Source of the DNA: Enoplolaimus lenunculus
Taxonomy: Eukaryota > Nematoda > Enoplea > Enoplida > Thoracostomopsidae
Reading direction: 5' to 3'
DNA: 64,000 nucleotides
Assembly: GCA_030248215.1 (NCBI GenBank)
Contig: JASANG010000606.1
Location: forward strand, 1-64,000
Shown: in pieces, positions 46,740 through 59,900 of the stretch
How positions within the stretch are numbered: the first letter of the stretch is position 1
Layout: each line of letters begins with the position of its first letter
Position numbers and translations under genes: made by a program
The notes under the pieces: model-generated
What the model was told of the DNA's origin: nothing
The model's input: the letters and a program-made list of their open reading frames with translations, nothing else
Database searches by the model: none

Positions 46740-48181
46740 TAGCTGATAGCAGCTTAATTAGGAAACTTAATCCGTTTCGATTGGATGTTTATTTTTAACA
46801 CGCGATTGGATTTCTTGCCAATATTGCTTTTGGTGCAAATGTGGCATTCCACCTTATGTTGTAAAATTATTAATTTATAATTGTATGGTGTTTGTTGCAT
46901 TGCCGTTGTTCGTGGATTCCGTAATCAGGATGCAAACGGAATTCCGGTTTTTTATTTTTTATTCCGTTTATAGTATTTTACATTACGATTGTACAATGAG
47001 TATGATACGTGTGCTTGCGCTGTTGTTAGTGCATCTCAATACTTTATTGTGATGGAAACTTTTCTTTAACCGACCGAAGTTTATTTCAAAACTTTAGTTC
47101 ACGCAATGCCTAATTCTGTTTTTGCAATAATTTATGCTGCTGAGGTGTCACAGCATGAAAAAACGGTTACGGTTTATGTTTTAGTTGGTTGCCAAAACTG
47201 AAAAAATTGATCGGTTTGTCTTCAGTTTGTGTTCTTTTCGCAGTCTTTTTGGGCTGCCGAACGGCGAAACGCATTTATATACACGACACAAAAGTTCTCT
47301 GCGTCGTGCGTTCGGTTTAATCTATTCTGAAACACTTATTCAAGAGGTCTAGCCAGTGTTAGGCTAAGTGTTTTTGTATATATACGAACACATGTGTATA
47401 AACTATGTCGTTGGTGGTCGCCTATTGTAGCTAAAAGGGGACAGGTAAATCAGCGCTAAATTAGAGGAATTAAAGTTGCGGCGAAGTACAAAGCAACTAT
47501 TTTGGTGCTTAAAACAGAGTAAAAAAGAGTCAAATACAAATGATGTATAGCGATGTATGTATCTTGTCTCCGAAGCTTCGTAATTTTGGGGCCACATAAT
47601 ACTTACATAATTTATTAAAGGAGCTAAATGCATTTTCTGGACTGTTTTTGAACTGCTTGTATCCTGGAGACTGAACTTCTAGTAAACGCAGATTGTTTAT
47701 TCAGATGGTTATGCTTCCAATGTGTTTTGTTGGTACTGCAAAAAAGGCTCTCTGTCGTATGTAAAATACATAATTGTGTAGAGATATATTCGTCTGTAAA
47801 TACGCTAAATATGTATTGTATGTATGTATGTATGCCTATAGTATGGCTTCGGTAGTTGTTACTTAAACTTTGTGGACGCCGACGGGTGTTTTAAACTGGA
47901 TGGCTCTTTTACACTTCCTTTCACAGTTTTTTGAAATTGTTAGATTTTGGCATAACTTCGGTTTACGATTAGGCTTCGGTTTGTAGTGGAGTGTACAAGT
48001 TCCAGTGGCCGTGGTTTAAGCTAACTTTTACATGTTTACTAAGTTGTAAATAGAAAAATGTGTGTAAATAAGTTACCATTTTTTAAAGATAATGAATATT
48101 GTAAGTTAAGTAGCACATTATGTTATTGTCTATATATGTTAATGTGTATACAGGTGGCTTCTCCACAGCTTGACAATTTCT

Positions 48182-48262
48182 GCCGCCCCCCAGGAGTTTC
48201 CTTGAGGGCAGTTTTCCTGGGGGGCCCAGATGATCTGGGGGTCCTGGGGGCAGGCTTAAAAT
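48182..48262. repeat. GC-rich hairpin block
   Basis: CCCCCCAGGA and TCCTGGGGGG, plus CCAGATGATCTGGGGGTCCTGG, make nested inverted repeats in a short, very G/C-rich island inside AT-rich DNA. No gene or known element was recognised. Confidence 0.6.
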
Positions 48263-49307
48263 TTTGCAAGCCGACTTTTTGGACCATTTTTTATTCTAGA
48301 TGAACAGTATAAGCAATGTTTTCTGATTTGTGACCGGACTAGATATTTATTGAAGAAAACATGGTCGTGGACAATATTATACTCTGGTAAAACGTGATTT
48401 TGCTATTTTTAAAGTTTGTCCGTCGTGCGCAAATTGGTTCGTTCGCCACTGGTCATTTCGACTATATTTGAACTGCGCTATTGTTTCGACACATCCGCAT
48501 TTGTGTTGGATTGATAATTAAAATATTAACGAACTGTCTCACGCCAAAGTTTATGGTTTCCTTCAAGTGGGAATAAGTTTCGCCTTTTTGTTCGTTCGTT
48601 TTTTTGCTCTGGGTTGAGCGTCTGGCTGTTCTGAAGCCGACAAAAACATCTCGCAAAATTTAGAGATACAGGATCATGGCGAATTATTGGTGAAAATCAA
48701 CTCTAAAAAACATTGACGGATCGAAAATTAAGATATTATCTTACGAAGAACGCGGTTGTAAAAGAAAAAGCGAGTCTTTTTTACCAGTGAAACATTACCT
48801 AAACAAACAATTTTGAAGAATGTGAGAAGGACCTTTTGGGCGATTAACGATTTAAAACAGGCATACGTATGTGTACTTTGTGTTACGGCTGTTTCTTTTA
48901 GTCTGCTTTGAAATCAATCAGGTTCTGATACACGATGTAAGGTATGTACACTAGTCTTGTGTAATTACAGCGCCGAATGATAAATTACTTTCAACAACTT
49001 GCGTTTGAACCGACTTGCAAAACAGGTCAATATGCCATACGGTACAGTTGAATAATTACTGGCTGTATCATGAAAGGGTAAATACAGCTGGGGCTACGTT
49101 ACATTAAAAAGCAGTGGTAATGGTTATGACATATAAGCGTGCAATGTATATATAGTTGTGCTTGTGATAAGATTGGTAGTGAAGTCATAATGTAAAAATT
49201 TTGAAGAGTCTTTCAATTTAAATAGTCGATATTTGGAATATTAATTGGATTGAAAATGCATATGGCTGGTAAATGACCAAATAAACGGCGGTATTACAAC
49301 GCAGTAT

Positions 49308-49673
49308 CTGGGTTTCTGAAATCTTACTTAAAGTATTTACTTAAATTATGCTTGAGTAATTACTTACGTCGCCAACTTAAGTAAATACTTTATTTTTAAG
49401 CGAAACCAAATAAATGACAAATGTTCGCCATTGCAATTACAAAAAAATAGTAATTTCGCTGTATATTAATAAGGCACAACGAGTCTATAATTGAAATTAG
49501 ACCAAGGTTAATATTCATCAGTTGTTAATCCGTTAAATATGCCAATTTTGGTCAGCGACATATGTATTTACTAAACTTAAGCACGCTATTAAAAAACGAC
49601 AAAATGGTTAAGTGTAGTATTTAGCTCGCGCTTAAGTACTAAGTCGTACTTAAGTAGGGTTTCAGAAACCCAG
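49308..49673. mobile_element. MITE, CTGGGTTTCTGAAA family
   Basis: CTGGGTTTCTGAAATC at the left faces TTTCAGAAACCCAG at the right, with ACTTAAGTA-type repeats just inside each end. It is related to 19455-19782. Confidence 0.75.
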
Positions 49674-51300
49674 CCATTATGCAATTAAGAGAAAATGACT
49701 TAGTGTGAGTAGTTAACATTAACAATTTAGTATACGGTGCCGTCCAGCGCTGCACGGCAGCTCGCGTACGTTGTCAGACGGTGCTGGTTGGCACTAAAAT
49801 TATCAAACATTGTATAGCATCACCTCAGAGTCGGCTCGGTTGAGTGAAAAATTCATAAATTTTGAATTATTTATAATTTTCAGTGTCAAAGTACGTGCAA
49901 TATTTTTATGCTTTTATGTTGCGTTTTACATGCAATTTATAGGTGTTATTTAATAATAATTCTTTGTCAATTGTGCTAACAATTGGTAACTAATTAGTTG
50001 GGTGTAAATAAACAATTCGTGAGATTACGTTAAAGTTTAGAAGCAGCTTAATTTTACTAAACAAATAAAATACAGCAAACACTAGTTTGTTTAATTTAGC
50101 CATTTTGTAAGTGGAATGTTTTAGCTGTTTGAAATTTAGTTGGCTTGGTATGTCGGTTCACATTTTTTGGCTTTTTTCGGTCGTGTTTGTGAAATATTTC
50201 ACTTAAAATATGCAGTGATTTTGAAGCGGTTTAACCACGGTGCCGAATGGGCAAAAATAGTGTGTAATAATTAATCGACAACCGTTGTGTAATAATATAT
50301 AGTTAAATCGGCACTTGTGCACTGACTCTTGAAGTGTTGGCCAGAACCTACGTTATGCTAAGATATGAAAATGTCGAAAACCTTTGGGGGAAAGTGTACA
50401 AGGGCCCTCATATAATTTGTTTGATGTTTGATAGTAACGTAGTATTCGGTTTATATTTTGTTTTATTTGTGAAAAGATTTTAAGCAATCGTGTTTCTATT
50501 ATTATTATTATTATTATTATTGCCATATATATGCATTCGCTAACATTATCATTCTCGAGAAACAGAGTATATTTGGTGAATTATTATGTGGTACGGTTTA
50601 TTGTTGTGTTATTTTAATGTTTCTATTTGCCATATTTAAACGCATTCCGTTTGAGATGTATTTGTTGAGATTATAATATCAATCAAGTTTTGAAATAAAA
50701 CGGAGAAATTTTTAAAGAATAAGTTATTTATAAACGTATTATAATAATGTTCTCACTACAAAAATATTGGATTTCGAAGTTAATTATTTAAAGTAACAGG
50801 CAGAAAATCTAGGATTACGTAACTTTAATTGGTTTAATTCAAAAAGTTTGATTGTGATAGTGCATTCAACTTGTAGTCACTTTTGTGAAAATTAAAATAC
50901 TAGAGAAAAGTCGTCATTTTAATCTACCGTATAGATGATTTCCCTGTGACTTTCAATTAAAATGTACGTACGGTTCTGTATTTATATATAAGTCCACATT
51001 GCGTCTTGCCGTGGAAATTTGATTTTATTTTTTATTTGTTGTGATCAGGAGTCGGTAATGTGTTTATAACAATATAGTACTATAGTCATTCTATATTCCT
51101 AACTGATTTTAAAAGTGCAATATTTTCTCATTTATAAGATAAATATGTGCTCTTCTAAATATTCAAATCTTAAAGGATAAGTTGCACTTATGTGTTTTTC
51201 GCGGTCGGTATGGCAAAATATACCTGCAGCGTGGCCCGTAATTTCATTTGCAGAAATTGCTCGCTTCCAAACTTTTCGGAAAACCGCTATCGACTTTTAA

Positions 51301-51671
51301 TCAGGGTGCGACCGCATATCCGGTTCCAGTTTAATATCCAACAAAAACCGATATCCGTATCCAGCATCCGGTATAAACATACTGGATACGGATGTTTACG
51401 GTTGTGGTACCGAATCCAATAAAACTGCTTTTGACAAGTGGACATATTCAATATCTTGCTGCGATTACAGTTCTGGGAAGTAAAGCTGTATAGAATAAAA
51501 AAATCCAAGCTAACAATTAATTTTAATTCTAAACGTATACGTATTTTTGTGCGATTTCATTACTTTCAACAGTGCTCATGTTTGCATGCTATATCCGGTT
51601 AATATCCAATACCGGTAAAAAATTCAATATTCGGCTTATGTATCCGGTAAATTAATATCCGGGCGCATCCT
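51301..51671. mobile_element. CCGGAT-rich element with CAGGGTGCGACC ends
   Basis: Starts CAGGGTGCGACCGCATATCC and ends GATATCCGG-like AATATCCGGGCGCATCCTG. The subterminal zones are degenerate TATCCGG/CCGGTA repeats and the centre is unique AT-rich sequence. The same termini recur at 2465/10470 and 53340. A CAGGG start suggests a hAT-type element, but no exact 8-bp duplication was found. Confidence 0.55.
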
Positions 51672-52869
51672 GCGCGTAATGCTTCTTGCTGTATACTTTT
51701 GAATGCCATTATATTTTGCGCTAAATGTTTTGCAAAACGTATGACAGTTGAAAAGTGTCATATTCTGCTTTGGTTATGAAACGATGCCGTCGATATTTAC
51801 AATTTGCGGTTTGTGCATACCTATTATACAGTAAGCTAAATTTCGTGTTATATCGAATGTACGTTCTTGTTTTTACCGATTTTGATAAAGTTAAAATTAT
51901 TGATGAGTTTAAAAATTTCATATGAAATTTGCTGCTTAATATGGCAGAGATGTATAGTTACGTAAACGCTTCGCAATTCTGAAATAACTCTTTGGGAGCT
52001 ACTACTTTTTATTTTGCATCACACAAAGTCCGATCCAGAAGGCGGTAGAATGTATCCGCTAACTGCACTGTCGTTCTGAAAATTTAGCAATGAAAATGGT
52101 TTATTCGAAGCTCAGTATGAGCGTATTCTAGCTACATAGCTGAAAAATATTGCGTGAGTACCACAAGTATTAATAAACGTTTGCTTTTTCGGCGTAATTT
52201 GTGGACCTTACACTTCAGTTAGGCTTAAGTTTAGGAAAATGCTTATCTGTGCCTAAGCTTTTACTACAGCGAAGACTAAGTCTTTACTGTAAATGTGTGT
52301 GGAAAGTGTATCCGAGCTTAAGAATATTAGCTAAACACACTTTAAAATCTGTTAAATTTCAAATCTGAAAATCTGTCCTACTTCATCTGAAAATCATGAT
52401 TCAGCCATTGGCGTCAAGAAGTTTAAGCCAACGCTTTATGTTCTTATAGCCAGCAAAAGTGTACGCACAGATTTGTGTGATTCTACTTGAACTGTGCGTC
52501 TTAGGTGCTTATTTTGTGTTGTATTTTTTGTGAAATGCTAATAGTTTCTCAATATAAATAGAATTGTGATGAACTTTTTATATAACTTGGTAATTATTAT
52601 ATATAACACTTTATTGTCGTCGTAATACGAAACTATGAACATTTTTTGCACGTTTCGGCTTCCGAAATTTACGGTTGTGGTGTCGATATCATAAAATAGC
52701 TTTTCAAGGAAGACGTAGTAGGTAAAAATCAAAAATACAGGTTAGCAATTGATTTAAATTCAGTAAATATTTACTTTTGCGCGACTCAAATAATTTTCAA
52801 CCGTTGAGAGTCTGAGATGTATATCCTGTCAATATCCGGTTCTGGTGAAAAAATCACCATCCGGCATGG

Positions 52870-53290
52870 TACAACCTGAGGTCTGCCTCTGGCTCCGGCA
52901 GAAAATCAGCCTCCGGCTTCAGCTCCGGTAGGCCGCCGGCTTCGGCTCCGGTAGTATTTGTACCGGAGGCTCCGGCTCCGGTAGTATTTGTACCGGAGGC
53001 TCCGGCAATTTCGGTAGTGAAATTTCGCATAATTTTGCAAAATTTATCTGTTTCGCGCGTTTCGTTTTAGTTTTGTCACAATTTTCTGGAAACAATTTCC
53101 GAAATTTTGCAGAAAATCACCGTAAAACCGAACAACTTAACAACATATTTGCAGATATTGGCTTAAATTAACTAATTAACCACTATTTTTACTACCTTAT
53201 TTCGCCTCACCTCCGGCTCCGGCAAGTGTCGTTAACCTTCGGCTCCGGCAAGTTTCGTTAACCACCGGCTCCGGCATTGTTCACCTCCGG
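52870..53290. repeat. GGCTCCGG minisatellite
   Basis: Units such as GGAGGCTCCGGCTCCGGTAG and TATTTGTACC alternate, first in a dense block (52870-53010) and again near 53210-53280. Similar pieces are at 62960-63030 and 63690-63740. They lie inside elements with CAGGGTGC-type ends. Confidence 0.7.
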
Positions 53291-53691
53291 TTGCACCCTG
53301 CTATCCGGCTACAGTTCCGGTATCTGGTAAATTGATATTCGGTCGCATCCTGTTTGATATGGCTAACACATCAAAGTTTGCTCAAGAACCGCGGCCAATG
53401 TTACTTTTAGACACGTAACAGTTGCCTAACAACATTTATATTTCTATAAGCCTAAGCCTTAGCCTATGTTGGTGTAAGGATAGAACTAAGCCTGGCCTGA
53501 ACAAAAAATTATATTTTAACGTCTAAGCCCACTCTATCGTAGTCACGAAGAAAAACAGGACGCTCATAGAAGTAACATATGCTAAAACGGATATATTTCG
53601 TTGACACCAGATGTTCGGAAACTTTGAAGCCCAAGTTTCTGTGTGTAGTAGGTTGTTTATATACAATAATTTACAACAGTTATGGTCAATG

Positions 53692-53790
53692 TATAGATCA
53701 GGGCCGTACAGCAGTTTAAGCATATTCTTAAGTTTATGCGTAAGGAAGCTTAGAAACAATCCACCTCTGATCTATATGTTACATGTGCCA
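53692..53790. mobile_element. Short family A MITE copy
   Basis: TGTATAGATCAGGGCCG at the left faces CACCTCTGATCTATATGTTACA at the right. The interior keeps only a few TTAAGC/CTTAAG units. Confidence 0.5.
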
Positions 53791-54060
53791 CGATGATTAG
53801 ATTTTAGTGCACAATAGTCCTGCTGTGAAGTGGTTTTTCATTTTATTTTTTAACCAGAGGCAACAATACTAAATAAATAAACTATTGTGATTTTCAATGA
53901 GCAGAATTAATTTTAATTTAGTTTCTATAAACTTGAATTGTGTCCTAAATCTATATATCTCCTAGTTAACAAGGACGACCCAGACGTCAAATGATCAGGG
54001 CAGTGCGTACAACTTAGTGAAATGCAAAATGACTTTAAATACATGGCCAAATACGCCAAT

Positions 54061-54212
54061 GTTACTTTAAGGGGCGTAACAGTAGACTAAGCGTATTCCT
54101 AAGCCTAAGCGTTGCAAAAATGTGTGCCTAAGACTAAGCAAAAAATGTAATCTAGAATCTAAGCCTACTCTTTTATGGACCCACCAGAAATCTGGACGCC
54201 CCTTAAAGTGAC
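54061..54212. mobile_element. TTAGGC-bearing MITE (family B)
   Basis: Ends GTTACTTTAAGGGGCG and CGCCCCTTAAAGTGAC are near-perfect inverted repeats, with CCTAAG units between. GGCCAAATAC occurs just outside both sides (54044 and 54215), a possible but unusually long duplication. Confidence 0.75.
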
Positions 54213-54639
54213 GGGCCAAATACATGATGGATGTAGTTTCTACATGAACAGACCAATTCTTTGGGACTAAACGTCTGAAACGTTGTTCACTCTTTATTCT
54301 CAAAAAAATTTATAAAATTGTACCATATCTTTTGCGCTCGAAATGTTATAAGTTTGGGAGTCAGTCCGCGGGAAATTTGTTGTTGAGAAATCATGAGAGA
54401 TTCTTTGTTTGCAAGTATTCCCGAGCTTTTTGTTGTGGATATTACTTAGCCTAAGACTCCGCTGGTTTAAAATAGCAGACATTCTATTTCGGCTGCGCTA
54501 TTCTATTTAATTTATTTTTAACTCGCTGGATATTCTTCTAAATTTATTGCCGTATGCGGAAGAAACGATATGTTCATCCTTCAAAGTCCTCCTAACATTC
54601 AGAACTATATACGGACTGCTAAATTGAAACTGTGAGGGC

Positions 54640-54860
54640 GATTTGAAATTAGGCGGGAAATTCAAATTTTAGCTGCAAAATCAAGTTTTGTCGGGAAATT
54701 CCAATTTTGGCAGGAGAATTTAAATTTTGGCGTGAAATTCAAATTTTGGCGGGAAATTCAAATTTTTGGGGGAAAATTCAAATTTTAAATTTTTGGCGAT
54801 AACATTCAAATTTTGGCGGGAAACGCACATTTTGGCGGGAACATTCAAATTTCAGATGCC
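54640..54860. repeat. GGCGGGAAATTCAAATTTT minisatellite
   Basis: About ten units of 19-23 bp with consensus GGCGGGAAATTCAAATTTT, with small length changes. Similar GGCGGGAAATTC repeats are, from memory, common in Caenorhabditis genomes; the unit also contains an E2F-like GGCGGGAA. Confidence 0.85.
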
Positions 54861-56563
54861 TATCGTGCAGTTGAATGGGACATTCAAGGTAAATATTGAC
54901 GGTCTAAAAATGTCCGCTACACCGTCTAGGCAAAAAGTTGTATAATTCGCGCGGCTAACTATATTGTAGGACGTTGCGGGAAAGCGAAGCGCACGCGTTA
55001 TAACGTGCGATAAACATAATTAATGCCCCTGGTCGAAGTTACGTTTTAATACAATGCTAACGCGCGACATCCAAATTTCAGAAATATATCATTACGGATT
55101 CGACAATGGTTTCACGAGTCGCCCGTTTATCGATTAGCCATTTGAAGGAAAATTGTAGCAATTTTCTTGCTTTTTCCGCAAAACCGTCCGATGAACCACT
55201 GAGGGGTCGGTCAAATTCCGAAAATGACAAACAGTATATACTTACAATCATTGCACAATGTAAAAGAGATCATTGTTAAAGTATTGGGCAAAGTACCTGA
55301 ACCGGATGGTTTTATCCAAGGTTGGTCACCTGAAAAAACCAGCGGAAAAACAGTTTTCTTTTCGCTTTTTGTCCGTTTTTCCTAAAAGGGGCGAAAAAAC
55401 AGAAAATTTTTTATTATAATCTTATTGAATTATTCGCAAAACAACGACAAAACTGTGCGGAAACCGTGAGAAATTGGTATTTCTCACGCTCATACTGGGG
55501 GAGAAATCAGTGGCGGATCCAGCGAACTCTAACACGGGGGACCACACGAGATACACTGGAAGCACTCGCGAACGAAACGAGCCAGAAGCCATACGACATT
55601 TTAATGCTCAACGTTTAAATACGAAATCTTGGTTCCCCTTTGGAACTGTCAGTAGGAGGAACAGTGAGATACATACCTCTTTTAATAACTTCAAGAAAGA
55701 GCTGAAAACGACATCGTTTCCATGTTTTAAATTCTTAGGCACTTTACCAAAACTACAGTGGCTCGTTAGAGGTGGAGGTATGATCAGAATAATTATATGT
55801 GTCTCCTGTCGCCCCAGCCGTCCTACGGTGCTAAAAAGCTTGTTATATAAAAATAGTTTCTTAGTCAAACCTGGAATCCCAGTTGCATCCCCGCTACTTT
55901 ATACTTCTTTAATCTAGAGTGATTGCTATATCTATTTGAGAGTTTTCTGTTTCTCTTTGATGCAACATTTGTTACAGATACATGCAGAGTTTAGTTCGGA
56001 ACCTAACTTGTGATTAATTTCATTTTTCATATATCAATAAAACTACAAAGTCTGCAGATTTTTTGCTGGTTTCTACCCCGCAAGTTTGTGGCCACTTTTG
56101 CTGGCATATGCACCTTTTTTGGTATATGACAGCTCTGTATTCTGTGCAGTATGATAATCATTATGTGTTATCAAATGTTGATACTTCATAAAACAGTCAT
56201 TTGATTCTCCTAATGTAATTTTCAATAGAAAAATAATCGATCAAAGTGTTTGCGCTGGCGGAAACATTACTTCAAGATTTTTTATGTTTTTTCTTGAAGA
56301 ACACGGAAAAATCGTTTTTTCCGGTCGACTCAATTTTTCGGGAAAAAACCAACCCTGGCTCTATGAGTCCAACTCGTGCTTGGAACATCCAAACCTTTTA
56401 TCCGAAAATTTTCGCTGGACATAAAATTTAAGATCTTGTTAATTTTAACAGTGTAAAACGTTCAGCTTTTAGTAATTTCTAAGATTATATTAAAACAGCT
56501 ATGTGCACGTGTACTCCGCTTGATGTAAATTTCTTCTAGCGGCTTCACAGGACTAGGGACCAA

Positions 56564-56750
56564 TGTAAAGAACAGGGGCGCAACACTATTGTACGTATAT
56601 TCCTTAGCCTAAGCCTAAGCCTAAGCGTAAGAATGAGCATATTCCAAAGCGTAAGCCTAAGTGTTAGCCTAAGCCAAGCAAAAAAATTTCTAAAGCTTAA
56701 GCGTACTCTATTGCCGTCCCACAGAAAAAATTCCGCCCCTGATCTTTACA
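56564..56750. mobile_element. TTAGGC-bearing MITE (family A), best copy
   Basis: TGTAAAGAACAGGGGCG and CGCCCCTGATCTTTACA are inverted repeats with one mismatch. The interior is a run of CCTAAG units followed by TCCCACAGAAAAAATTCCG. No coding capacity. Confidence 0.85.
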
Positions 56751-56937
56751 TGTGCCTCACCTGGCAAGGCCGAAGGTTGTCAAAAAATTAGTTGGTTCCC
56801 CCAAACAGTAATAATTTATGACAGATTCAACGGTTTACTATCGTTTTACTTTTTTAATACATCGAATAGCTTCGCATATAACCATTTTTAAATCTTTTTT
56901 ATCGCAAAACTATTGTAGCGCTATATATGTTTTACAG

Positions 56938-59900
56938 TCATTTTCGCTTATCATTCAGTTTTCGCACAGAAATCGATCTTGCATTACGAACACGCCAGCA
57001 ACGGAACGCAAAAATTTCTTTAAAGCATCGTCTAAAGTTGGCGTTAAAGCATGTGTATATCAGTGGATTTAGAACACTGTTTGAATATCCGAGCCATAAG
57101 AATGTTGCTTCAACAAACACAGACACACGACACGACTGTGGGCATGCCGACTGCAGTAGATAAAGGGCAAAAAATGGCAGCCAACTTGTAATAAAACCTG
57201 AACGTAGAAAAAATTTATTTATTTATTTATTTTTACAAAGAATACCACGCCAATTTAGAAAATGTATACTGCATTCTATACTACTTAAACATAAATTTTT
57301 AGCTTACCTAAACTTGAGTATGAGTTTATGTAAAACATAAATAGTCAGCGGACTAGCTAAAACTAGAATTTAAGTTGAAACTGATATAGTTTTTAGTTTC
57401 GGGCCAGTTTTAGCTAAACTTATGCTTGATTTAAGGTATAAGTGCTGCTTAGAAATTCTACAGTTTTTAGAGGATCGTAATTGTTTAAAATCGACCATTA
57501 AAGAATGCGTTCAAGGATTAACCAGTGAAATGTTTCGAAATCCGTAGAAACCCGACGTGCATTATTTTGTTATTTTTTACACGTAGGAAGATGGTTTAAT
57601 TGTAAGCGTCCAAATTTGTGAACAGGAACACCTGTGGATTAAATACAACCACTGTTTGTAAACGTTATGTCGTATAAATTAAACGGAATATCAGCTGTAG
57701 GTTTTTGCCAGTATAACATTGCGTTCGGAACTACAGAATTAATATCTTAGTTGTTTTTCCATTGCATTCACAGTAAAAATATATAACACCGTAGGAAATT
57801 AATTTTAGCGTCAACTCAAACCAATATTTTTAGCGAGATGGAAGTATACCTAATTTAATAGCTTTGTGCTTACTTCCGAAACAAAATACTATGTGAAGCT
57901 AAACTACTGCGTGTTTATAAATACGCTTATCAATCACACGCGTAATCTCAAGACTGAGTTATGGCCAAAATTTTAAAATTTCGAAACGTGCAGGAAACGA
58001 TAACAACCACCCAAGTATTGTGTGGTTGGGCACAGTTTACCTGGAAACTATTAACATGAAATACCTGTAAATATGAGTGCAATGGTTTTGAGCGCTTTTC
58101 GTTCCCTCAAATAAATAGTTTTTTCTTTTTTGCGTCGATGTGGTGCAGCCGCTTGTCTACATTTCCGCGCGTGTTGCACTAAATTGGTTGGACCTGAGCG
58201 GTCGGCAACTTTGCGTGCAATTGCAGTCATGTGTGACACACGTTGTTGACGTTGAGTATCGCGACTGCACGTAGACAGTGTCGTATTGTAGATGTTGCTC
58301 GCTGTGCTCGCAGGACGACTTGGCGAACAGTCGGTGATGCCGCTGAATCTTGGACTGTGATCACCTGTTCAAGTTTGAAATATTTTAAATAGTAAAATAT
58401 CTGAAATTAGTTAAACTTTGCTCGCATATAGAGTATACTATGAGAAAGTAATTGGAAACTCTATACATGCAATGCAATAATTACGCGATGCACAGTGTTT
58501 AACGCCTAAAGCCCGTATACGCAATACAAAATTTGTAATGGACGTGAGCCCCCACGAGCCAGAGTGTCAAGCTCGTTTAGTTGAGTGGAGGTTGCAAACA
58601 CCTCCCACGCGAGAGTACTAGGCTCGATTCGAATCTAAGCTTAAAAATTAGTTCCCAGTTTGCGCTGGACGTTTTTAAATTTTATTTTGAAACAATAAGG
58701 GCCACAAAAAGTGACACAAACGTTTAGCAAGTACTGTTATCATTACAGCAACTTTAATTAAGCATTTTGTATTCTTGCTATCCTGCACACACGAACCTTT
58801 CAAATTTCTTATATCTTTGCTACAGCCAGTCTGCATCATGGGTCATGACCAGGGTCGTTTTTTCTTAAAAATTGAATCTATAACTACGGGGTTTCCTTTT
58901 TTCTAGAAAAACGGCCAAATTGATAAGCATATACTCGTGCTTTAACAAATGCAAAGACGTTAATAGAAGTTAAGGCTGGCGCCGAAATGATACTAAAAAT
59001 CGCACGCCTATTTTACCAAGCTATATGAGCTTTTTATAACAGATACGCATAGGGTACACACCACAAAAGTGTCATATGTCAAATATTGGCACATGCAATT
59101 GTTGTGTTTCGACAGTTTTCCGCCCATCATAAAAACCGTTGTATTTTTCCGGTGCCCAACCCTGGTCACGATATATTAGAGTTACTTGTTTTGTTGCCTA
59201 CCGTTAAATGATGCTACGTGTACGTGCGCTGACAAGTATGCGTAGGGGAGGCTGTTACCCATGGGTTACCAAAACAATTTTTTTACAGTTTTTGTTACAG
59301 TAAATAGTGGCTTAATAGCGTCTACCTATTATATATACGTTTCGCTCAAATGTCTCGTTTGCACACCCCAGCCCGCTTTTCTAGCAGCGCCTATGCGTGG
59401 ACGCATAAAGTTATCTAAAAAAGTATCTCACCTCCATACGTCGACATATACGACAGATTACGATCTTCAATGGTTAAACTGTAATCTTCGATCGACGATG
59501 ACTGCCAGTCGTAGGAAGTTTTTTGATGTCGCCGCTTACGAGTTGAAAATGACCGAAAATTGGACCGCGTTGTTGAACCAAATAGCAATTTTGGATTTGA
59601 ACGACGGCGAAAACTGGCGAACGTTTTTTGGATTTGCGCTTTACGGATTGAACGATATATTCGTGAGTGAAGTTTTGCTGTTGTCTTCGATTGTACAGGC
59701 AGAGCAGTGACGCTGCTGGGTGCTTCAGATTCAAGTTTATCTTTGACTTGAGCATGTACAGCTGGTGCGTGCTCAATCGGCAGCCGATTAAAAGACGTAT
59801 ACGTAATAGTGTCCAGTTCATTTGGATATTGCAGTAGACGACAATCATGTTGATGTATCATAGGTAGTGAGTTTTTCTTATATGATCCATGCTCGAACTT

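Larger units (their letters stand above)
46065..56937. other. Gene-poor interval between aminotransferase and GPCR
   Basis: No gene was recognised in these 10.9 kb. Open frames such as 55474-55917 show no known domain and no convincing splice context. The interval holds MITEs, minisatellites and GC-rich hairpins listed separately, plus AT-rich sequence without pattern (about 49.7-51.2 kb). Confidence 0.6.

Noticed and set aside
55474-55917. 147-codon plus-strand open frame
   Set aside because: No domain, no splice context, and it starts next to a GGCGGATCCAG transposon-like terminus; chance frame is more likely.
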